From the NCBI GenBank assembly GCA_014706295.1, contig JACSVZ010000007.1, positions 60,030,975 to 60,094,974 on the forward strand: DNA of 64,000 bases, read 5' to 3'. This stretch comes from Lycocorax pyrrhopterus obiensis (lineage: Eukaryota > Chordata > Aves > Passeriformes > Paradisaeidae). The notes beneath the pieces are model-generated. The model ran no database searches. It was given only the letters and a program-made list of their open reading frames with translations, and was not told the DNA's origin. This document shows, piece by piece, positions 57,401-64,000 of the stretch (its first letter is position 1; every line of letters begins with the position of its first letter). Made by a program: the position numbers and the translations under genes.

Positions 57401-59772
57401 TCAGCACTTTCAATTTGGGTGTTCAGCTTGGCTGCCTGCGAGGCTTTGGAGACAGGGAGATGGCTATCTGTGGCTTCAGCACTCGATCCTGGCAGGTGTG
57501 TGTCATTTGGGTTGTTAAAAATCACAAGAAGCTTCTAAAATCCTTGTCCCAGAGTAGTTTTTCAGAGATAAAAATCCGATGCCTGTTCTCTCTTGGCTGG
57601 TTTTTCCACCCAGTGGAGGGAAAAGTCCTGTTCATGTTCCTCTTCTCTGGTGTTCTGGCTGTTCAGTGTCTCTGCTGTGAAGTTTTGGGGTTGTTGGTAG
57701 CTGTGTTGCTCTCAGCAGAGGGAAAAGGCCTACATTAACTTGTCTTTGCAGGTTTCCTGTGAGCACTCTCCAGGTGCCACTCTCAGCTTTACAGTCGTGT
57801 GTTTTCTATGAAAACACGCATTTTGACAGAGAAAATTCTGAGGTTGATTCTAAATGACGAGCACATTCTAATACAGAAACTGCCTATAGGATGCAGTGGG
57901 AATTTAAGGGGCCAACCCCATCCCCGTGAGCTCCATTAGATGCTCTGTGTGGTGTCATTGTGGCAGGAATGATCTTTCCAGGTACCAAAAGCCCTGCTAC
58001 AGCAGGATGATGCAGCTAAATCCCGACAGCAGCTCATTTGTATGGAACACAGGAGCAGAACTGAAAGGCAGCGACTGGGATTGTCTTGTCTGGTGAGCTG
58101 AGAGAAACGTGCAGTGTTTGGAAGCAAATCCTTGAATTACAAGGGAAGGAGATGCCATGGAACTGCACAGTGAATCAGTGGGTCTGTGGCATGCACTGAT
58201 TTCTCGAGATATTCCAGCCTGTGCAGGCCAAGGGAAGGAGACCACCTTACCCCATTTAATCCAGGTTGGATTGCCACCAACCTATAATGAGGTACAACTC
58301 CAAAGAAAGGGGTATCTGGGTAACAAATGGTGATTTGGCTGGATTGTTAGTTTTTAATGCCTGGATGCAGGGTGATGGGCTCTCCCAGTCTGACTACACC
58401 AGGAGGGAATTTCTCTACAGGTCTGAGCAGAGTTGGTGTAAATTAGATAAAAGTGCATAAATGCTATGTTTCGATTCTCAGCTTTGAAAAACTAACTGTG
58501 AGAAATTCAAAGCGCGCCATTGTTCCAGGTATTATCTGTCCCTGGTGGGTGGCTCCATCAGTAGCTATTTAATAGCTCCAGTGCAAATTCTGGCACAGGA
58601 TGTCCCTGAGACTTTGGTGACTGTAACCTGGGAAGAGAAACTGTGGGAAGACTGGCTCTGTATTTGCCCTGCTCTGGTCTTTCTTCAGCATCTGCAGCCA
58701 GGTGTGGTTGGAAATGGGATGTGGACGGAAAGGGTCTTTGGTTTGATCCAGTACAGTGGTTCCTGTGTTGCCATTTTAGATTCCAGTGATGAAATACAGT
58801 TTAAATATTTATTTTTCCATGTGTTAACAGTAGGAACAGTTTTGGAATAAATGGGTATCTGCTGTAGCAGAGAGTTCTTAGAATCCCAGAATGGTTTGGG
58901 TTGGAAAGGACCTTAAAGACCATCCTCTTTCAACCCCCCTGCCGTGGGCAGGGACACCTTGCACTAAATTCATAGGAATTTCCCCAATGTCACATTTATC
59001 AGCTCTCCCATGAAGTGTTGGCTCTGCTGCCTTCTTTCCAACACTTTCCAAGGCTGGGTGGGGCTTGGAGCAACCTGGTCTAGAAAGCAGTGCCCTTTCC
59101 AGAGCTGGGAAAGACTTAACAAGAGTTAAAAGCCGACTTATTGCTGCCTGCAAGATTGGAACTCAGGGAAAGAGCTCTCACATGGCTGGAATGAGTTAAG
59201 CAGGGAGCTCTGTAGTTATGGATGCTCAGGTGTTGGTCCACGTGCACATCCTTGTTTGTTAGGAAGCAAGAAATTACTGTATTTCCCACTAATTTGAGAG
59301 TCTGAGACAGCATCTCCTTGTTCCTCAGCAACTTCCAGTGGTGGTGAGCTCCTCCCAGTGAACCCCTGTGGGTGTCTTTCCTGTCAGAGAACAGGCACAG
59401 GTTCATTCAGCTGCTCTGCCTGTGGAGGAGCTCAGCTTGGTGCTCACCTAGAGAGATCTGTGAACCTTCTGCCTGGTGGGAGGTTTCCTGATGTTTCTTT
59501 TCTGTCTCTCTGGCCAGAGGGTGAGGAACAGGAAGAGGATGAAGAGGAGGAGGAGGAAGAAGAAGAGGAGGAAGAGGAAGATGAGGAGGACAAAGACATA
59601 GACCTGATGGATGAAAGCATGGAGGGTGACACAGAGCTGCCAGGCTTCACCCTTCCTGGAGAGACCTCCCAGGAGCCCCTGGCTGGCCTGGAAAACCCTG
59701 TGGCCCAGCTGGCTGGGGTGTCCTACCAGGTTCCTGACACCATCGAGTGGGAGCAGCAGAACCAGGGCTTGG
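44114..59772 (+). CDS. ARMH4: ARMH4 (C14orf37), type I membrane glycoprotein, partial at 3' end
   Basis: The product is the armadillo-like helical domain containing protein 4, a single-pass membrane glycoprotein reported to dampen STAT3 and mTORC2 signalling. Coding exons seen are 44114-45452, 46361-46573, 47794-48012 and 59518-59772, 675 codons plus one base. Residues 1-28 form a signal peptide (basic MRR, then a hydrophobic core, cleavage near CLAA|QPLE). A long Pro/Ser/Thr/Glu-rich mucin-like ectodomain follows, with N-glycosylation sites at N369, N394 and N408. Identity rests on the C-terminal blocks: [10 protein letters not shown], the acidic run at residues 593-615, [10 protein letters not shown], then EWEQQNQGL, which precede the membrane segment in the mammalian protein. 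The mammalian protein is about 770 residues, so about 100 residues, including the transmembrane helix and tail, lie off the right end. No in-frame ATG precedes 44114 in its exon. Position and orientation next to ACTR10 agree with mammals. Confidence 0.9.
45453..46360 (+). other. ARMH4: ARMH4 intron 2
   Basis: About 0.9 kb of noncoding DNA with no repeat recognised. Confidence 0.6.
46361..46573 (+). CDS. ARMH4: ARMH4 exon 3
   Basis: Encodes residues 447-518, including [20 protein letters not shown]. The acceptor is CTGTAG and the donor GAAG|GTAGGA. It is 213 bases, phase 1 at both ends. Confidence 0.85.
46574..47793 (+). other. ARMH4: ARMH4 intron 3
   Basis: About 1.2 kb of noncoding DNA with T-rich runs near 46680 and 46787-46801. 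No repeat family is recognised. Confidence 0.6.
47794..48012 (+). CDS. ARMH4: ARMH4 exon 4
   Basis: Encodes residues 518-591, ending [17 protein letters not shown], a conserved block. The acceptor is CTGCAG and the donor GAAG|GTACCC. It is 219 bases, phase 1 at both ends. Confidence 0.88.
50730..50990 (-). repeat. CR1 LINE 3' end fragment
   Basis: GAGAATCACGGCATCACAGA, then CATCTCATTCCAACCCCCTG, ATCCCAGGTTGCTCCAAGCC and CCACCCTCACAGGGAAGAAT. Inverted. Confidence 0.93.
51240..51435 (-). repeat. CR1 LINE 3' end, other subfamily
   Basis: TTTAGTTTGGAAAAGACCTT, CAACCAGACCATGTCCAGTC, GGTGACTCCACCACCTCCCT and CCTTTCTGTGAAGAAATTCC. Inverted. Confidence 0.9.
52016..52285 (-). repeat. CR1 LINE internal 3' UTR fragment
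   Basis: TCCAGTCTAACCCTGCCCTT, CCAAAATCCCTCTCCAGCTC, TAGGCACTGGAAGGGTCTCT and CTTTCTCCAGGCTGAGCATC. The tail end is missing. Inverted. Confidence 0.87.
53515..53778 (+). repeat. CR1 LINE 3' end fragment
   Basis: GGAAGGAATTCTTGAATGTG, GAGAAGCTGTGGCTGCCCCT, CTTGGAGCAACCTGGGATAG, CCTTTCCAACCCAAATAATT and the tail CTGTGATT. Sense. Confidence 0.92.
54150..54404 (+). repeat. CR1 LINE 3' end, TTTAGTGGTG subfamily
   Basis: CAAGTTCCACCAGGGAAGGT, TACTGGCACAGGCTGCCCAG, GGATGTGGCACTTGGGGACA, GGGTTAGTGGTGGCTTGGCA and TAATGATTCTGTGAT. Sense. Confidence 0.93.
56178..56319 (+). repeat. CR1 LINE 3' end fragment
   Basis: TTCCAGGCCAGGTTGGATGG, CTTGGAGCAACCTGGTCGGG, GTGTCCCTGCCCGTGGCAGG and CCATGATTCTGTGA. 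Sense. Confidence 0.94.
56562..56780 (+). repeat. CR1 LINE 3' end, TTTAGTGGTG subfamily
   Basis: CTCAAGCTGCACCAGGGGAG, TTTAGATTGGATATTAGGGA, TGTGGATGTGGCACTTGGGG and ACATAAACCATTCCATGACT. Sense. Confidence 0.93.
58880..58968 (-). repeat. CR1 LINE 3' tail fragment
   Basis: TAGAATCCCAGAATGGTTTG, GTTGGAAAGGACCTTAAAGA and CCCCCCTGCCGTGGGCAGGG. Inverted. Confidence 0.93.
59045..59095 (+). repeat. short CR1 3' UTR fragment
   Basis: CAAGGCTGGGTGGGGCTTGG is followed by AGCAACCTGGTCTAGAAAGC. Sense, opposite to the fragment 80 bases to its left. Confidence 0.7.
59517..59600 (+). repeat. ARMH4: coding polypurine GAR triplet tract in ARMH4
   Basis: About 80 bases that are almost pure purine on the plus strand, made of GAG and GAA codons with a few GAT, GAC and CAG interruptions. 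It encodes the acidic run of ARMH4. Confidence 0.9.
59518..59772 (+). CDS. ARMH4: ARMH4 exon 5, acidic juxtamembrane region
   Basis: Encodes residues 591-676. It carries 22 acidic residues out of 23 at 593-615, then [17 protein letters not shown] and [14 protein letters not shown]. The acceptor is GGCCAG and the donor TTGG|GTAAGA. It is 255 bases, phase 1 at both ends. The 11.5 kb intron before it is the longest here. Confidence 0.93.
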
Positions 59773-62700
59773 GTAAGAGAAAAGCCCCTTCTTGCTTTGC
59801 CTTTCCAGAGGACACATCTCCTGCTCTGCACTCTGCATGAGACAGTCCCTTGTGCCAGGAAATCTCAGGGGTTGGCTCTCAAGCTAAACACGATTGTTGT
59901 TTTTGCTTAGTGTTGTCTTGCTCCAAGGGTGGACAAAAAAATAACCTCTTGTGTGAGATTCCTGGGGAAATTTCAGTTCCCTTTGCCCAGGATGGGTTAG
60001 TGCAGGGATATTTGTCCTGTGAGGACAAAGGAGTTGGGTATTTGCTCATCAGCCCGTTTGGTACTTCAGCAGCATTTGTCCAAGTTCCACTTCTCTGGCA
60101 TTTGAAGAGGTGCATGGTCCAGCCATGGGGCCCTGTGCTGGCAGTGTGAAGACAAACCTGCAAAGCCTCTATAAAGCTTTGTACAATTTATTCCCGCTGT
60201 ACACATAGGCCCTGTGTTTAATGACTGGACTTCCTTACTCCACCTAGGAGTCAGTGTTTACACGTGTGAAGTCCATGTGATGCAAGTCAAAGCCGGTGTG
60301 GGACAAGGTAGATCTTAGCAAGGAACTTGTCCAGCTTGGCAAAAGGCTCTGGAATCATTTCCCAGCACACTCAATTCCCAAGCCAAGCCCCATCAAATGC
60401 AGTGGGAACCTTTCAGGTGAATTTGTGGGAGCTGAACCACATCTAGACAGAAGGTCTTTATGTCTGATTATTAGAATTAGTTGTTCTGAGAAGCTCATCA
60501 AACAAAAAAACTCCCCAAACTCTTTTATATATTGTCTATCACATATATTTATGTGAGATCTATCCCTTCCCCTGAATGTGTAACTCTGATTTAACCTGGA
60601 GGTTCTCCTCTGTGATGCTGTTTCCAGCCTGCTTTAGTGATGTTGGCTTCCTTAACTGGATCAAAGATTGTGTTTCAAGAGCACTGTGGGAGGGTTGATT
60701 TCCAGAACTCTGTGGGAGGGTTGGCCTTTGAGGGGAGATTGAGTTTGCACTAGGGCTGATCCCTCCCTGTCCCTCTGAATCCTGCTTGGAAAACATCGTG
60801 TTGGGTGGTGGCTGTGTCAGGCCTGTTTCACATGTCCTGTTATCCCATCAGGCTGCACAGGAGCTGTGTGAGGGGAATAATTCTGAGTCTTTAAGGGTTT
60901 CTGCTTGTCTTTGGCAAGCTGGGTGACAGAGGTATGTGGTGCTGTTGGATATGACAATGTTTGCCAGGAACTTTGGGGTTACAGAGGAGGTTGTTCTGCG
61001 TCAGGCACAAAGTTCATGGTTTATGCAGGTCTGGGCTGGAGTCACAGCTGCATTTCCAGCTGCTGGAGGAAGAGGCTCAGGGTAGGAGATGCCTATGTGG
61101 TACAGGAGGCAGGTGAGAAAGCAGTGACCAGGGGCTGATGCTGTTCCTCAGACCCTGGAAAGGCCATCTTTCCAAAGATTTCAGACAAGGAATTAACAGA
61201 CTATGTGGCAAAAGGCAGGATTCTTCTCCCTAACTTACGTTTTATTGACTTTATGCGAATTGGAGGAGCCCCTGTGAAGTCTAAACTGGGTCAGCATCAG
61301 TGATAGGTCTGAGCACCTGAAGGACTGGGCAGAAGTGGATTTTGGTGTTCTCTGGAAGTGCGTGGCAGGGTTACACATCACCAGATCCAAATGGTTTGGA
61401 TTGCCTTTTGTTTTTAGGCTGTTGCAGTCAGTGCAAAAATCCATGAGGGGAAGGATGAGGCTGTGGCTGAGCCGAGTTCATTTTTAGGAGTCGGATGGGA
61501 CTTCTGTGCAGTGCTGTGCTGGCAAAAAAAGAGGGGAAGCAGTGGGATCAGCCTCTCTGCTTGTGACTCAGCCCTCTTACTCCAGCAGGCAGACACTTAT
61601 GTAAAGAGCCATTTCTTTTCCTGTCTAGATGACCTCAGTGGCTCTATGACACTGCTTCCTTTGCCATCTGCAGTGTGCTGGTGCTCAACAGTACTCCTAA
61701 CAGGAAGGGAAATTATTTGTGGTTTAGAGGCACAAAGAGAATGGAACTAAATGAGGAGATTGGAGCTAAATGATCTTTAAGATCCCTTCCAACCCAAGCC
61801 ATTCCATGATTCTGTGAAAACCAAGGGCTTGCATGCGCTCACACTGATAATCTGAGCTCCATGGAAGGAGCTGAACCCAGGGGATGAGAGGGCTGATTTC
61901 CTGGGACTGAGTGGGGAATGGCAGATGCTTCTGCAGGAGTGTAGCCCTTCCCCTCTCCAGCTTGTGCCAGGTGGGAATTTCTGCCCAGGTTCCCAGCTCT
62001 GGGTTCATGGGCACACATGAGACTACCTCTGTGTCCGTACCCGTGGCCATAGCTGGTCCTGGCTGTGTGCTTCTTTATGGAGTGTATTTGGGAGAACAGG
62101 AAAGGTGGAAAAAGCCCACAGCTTGTGTCAGCAGGCAGTGAGTTGTTAAGAATGGAAGAAATCCCCCAAACCTGCAGGAAGCTGGAGGAGCTGCTCCCAT
62201 TGTTCTGCTGGAGCACCTGGAGAGACCAGACTCACTGCAAAAGCCTTGTGAAGCTTTAGATCTGCTGGATGGGTGCATGGGCTGTTTTTCTTTGAAACCC
62301 TTTTTCTCTAGGTGATTTTCATCTTTGAAAATCCAGTTCTTTTGATTTTGGGACAGCTTTGTAACTGCTGGACATCCCCAGAAGAGCTCTGTCTGTCCCT
62401 ACCTTCCCTAAACAGTGCTGGGATGTGAAGAATTTCCCTTATTGTGTAAATTAAGCAGGGTTTGGAAGGGGAAGTTGTTCTACTTTGCCTGGGATACGGC
62501 ATTGGAAAGGGAGACCTGAAGGAAGGTGACAGTACCCAGTGGAGTACAGGGTGAGGGGACAACATCCAAGCACCAAACTTTTACAGTTGGCATGTTCCAT
62601 TTTTAAAATACTTTACACACGTGTCTTCCTCCTGAGGGGATGCATCTGTCCTCCAGCCTTCAGAATTTTGACATTTAACGCTAAAATCTATAGTACAGAG

Positions 62701-64000
62701 GAGCCCAGAAGTGTTGGAATAGCTGTTCTCAGGTCAGTTGTTATTGAGTTTGCTTGCTCTGATGGCTGATGTGCTGCAAATCCCCGGAGAACAAGGGACT
62801 TGATCCACAAAACATCTTGGCAGAGCAAGAGACAGTTTGGATTTTTGCAGTGGTCAATGAGAAGGCGCCGGAGGAACAGAATCATTAAAAATGTCAGTTC
62901 TGGGCAGTCAGATGGTCCTACATTAACTCCAGCTGAGCAAAAGCCATTTATAAGTGCCAGTAATGAGACTGACAGTTTTACAGCCCATCAACTGACTCTC
63001 TAACCAGCAATATTTAGACAGGGTAAAGCAGAAAATGAGAAAATCTGTGCCTTTATGAAATAGAATTTGAGCTTCCAAAAGCCGTCCTGGCAGCTCTGGG
63101 GAAGCGAGGTCCGAATATGATTTGGGATCTGGTTTGGTGTCCTGTTCAAATGCTTTGCCTTCAGAGGTTGCCAGTGAAGGACAGAGCAGCACTTTTGGAC
63201 CTCTCTACATTCTTTGTGAGGTGACTTTGGTGTCTCCATACTTGTTTCTTGGTTTGTGTATGGGTGGTGTGTGGTAGGCAGACACTGAACACCTGGAGAG
63301 CATCGGAGGGGCAGGAAGACCAGGTGCATAACTTGAATTTTCAGGGAATAAATAAAACCACCTCGTTTTCCCCTGCTCCCTCTTTTGTGATGCATTGCCA
63401 GGAGAACTGCAGTTGGTTGAGGTGGGTTCAAGCCTAGTGAACAGTGTATGGTCCTTCAGTTATTCCTCATGCATCGTACAGCAGATGGTCTATGCTGTAC
63501 AACTCCGAGGAGATCAAACCCCTCTGCTTCTCTTGATGGTGGCTTCTTCTCCCAGTTCTCAAGAGTATTTATTCTCTCAGTTCTGTGAGAATTCTTGATT
63601 TAACAACAATGACCCAAGAGGAAAATCGGCCCCAGGCTTCCCAGCTATTTCCTGATGCCGTAGTGCTTGCCTGTGATCCACATCCCAAGGTGAAGGACTC
63701 CTGCTATCCATAGTAGGTAACAGCAGGAGGTCCAGGGAAGTTTACTAAGCCTTTAATTTTACCACATTGGGCCATGCAGTAGTTTGCTTTGTGCATTTAA
63801 AATGTATGGAATTGGTGTTTTATTCTTCCTCAATTTAGGGTCCACTTGATATAATTTTTGTATGTTCGCTGACACGGTTTTGCACCTTGCTCTGTCTTCA
63901 TCGATCTGCAGTTCCATTTTACATCTGAATTTACTCTCTGTGGTGGCTTTTATGTATGCCAGGTACTATTTTTTATTCTCTGTTTTAACCTAAATCCATT
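59773..64000 (+). other. ARMH4: ARMH4 intron 5, continues off the window
   Basis: I could not find the expected next exon, which encodes the juxtamembrane and transmembrane segments. One CR1 tail is present at 61749-61818. A basic short frame at 62800-63003 was considered and rejected as an ARMH4 exon. Confidence 0.55.
61749..61818 (+). repeat. CR1 LINE 3' tail fragment
   Basis: GGAGCTAAATGATCTTTAAG, then ATCCCTTCCAACCCAAGCCA and the tail TTCCATGATTCTGTGA. Sense. Confidence 0.92.

Larger units (their letters stand above)
48013..59517 (+). other. ARMH4: ARMH4 intron 4, CR1-rich
   Basis: An 11.5 kb intron. It carries the CR1 fragments listed separately between 50730 and 59095. Many short frames occur, but none is splice-bounded with recognisable content. 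Confidence 0.65.

Noticed and set aside
62800..63003. Basic frame (SMRRRRRNRIIKN) that might be the ARMH4 cytoplasmic exon
   Set aside because: The expected transmembrane segment is not upstream of it, there is no good acceptor at the right phase, and the rest of the frame does not resemble ARMH4.

Overview
The window looks like nuclear DNA of a bird. Its genes have many short exons with GT-AG introns and CpG-island promoters. The interspersed repeats are almost all truncated CR1 LINE tails, about 28 of them in both orientations, ending in the avian CR1 tail that resembles ATTCTGTGATT. A small or passerine-type avian genome fits, but I cannot name the species from sequence alone.

Layout. Positions 1-4.7 kb hold no gene I can support. 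A gene on the minus strand from 14.2 to 4.8 kb is PSMA3 (proteasome alpha-3 subunit, 11 coding exons, 255 codons). Its CpG-island promoter is divergent from a tRNA-Lys(CTT) gene on the plus strand at 14342-14414. A second minus-strand gene from 27.7 to 17.4 kb is ACTR10 (Arp11 of dynactin, 13 coding exons, 417 codons). A gap of roughly 10 kb follows, with CR1 copies and one AT-rich stretch that looks like a conserved noncoding element. A CpG island at about 37.8-38.5 kb is the likely promoter of the plus-strand gene ARMH4. Four ARMH4 coding exons lie at 44.1, 46.4, 47.8 and 59.5 kb. Its transmembrane and cytoplasmic exons are not seen and probably lie beyond 64 kb.

Synteny. The order and orientation PSMA3(-), ACTR10(-), ARMH4(+) is the mirror image of human 14q23.1 (ARMH4-, ACTR10+, PSMA3+) as I remember it, so this is an ordinary conserved block. 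PSMA3 and ACTR10 are housekeeping genes for protein degradation and dynein-dynactin transport. ARMH4 is a type I membrane glycoprotein. They are neighbours, not an operon.

I found no previously undescribed biological system. The points most worth a second look are regulatory or structural: the tight PSMA3/tRNA divergent promoter with a perfect CRE; three repeated decoy splice donors after PSMA3 exon 1; a three-site AP-1 cluster downstream of PSMA3; a candidate alternative signal-peptide exon for ARMH4 at 38.74 kb; and CR1 copies that bracket both housekeeping CpG islands. All exon boundaries were placed by eye from splice sites, reading frame and remembered protein families. No search or alignment was run.
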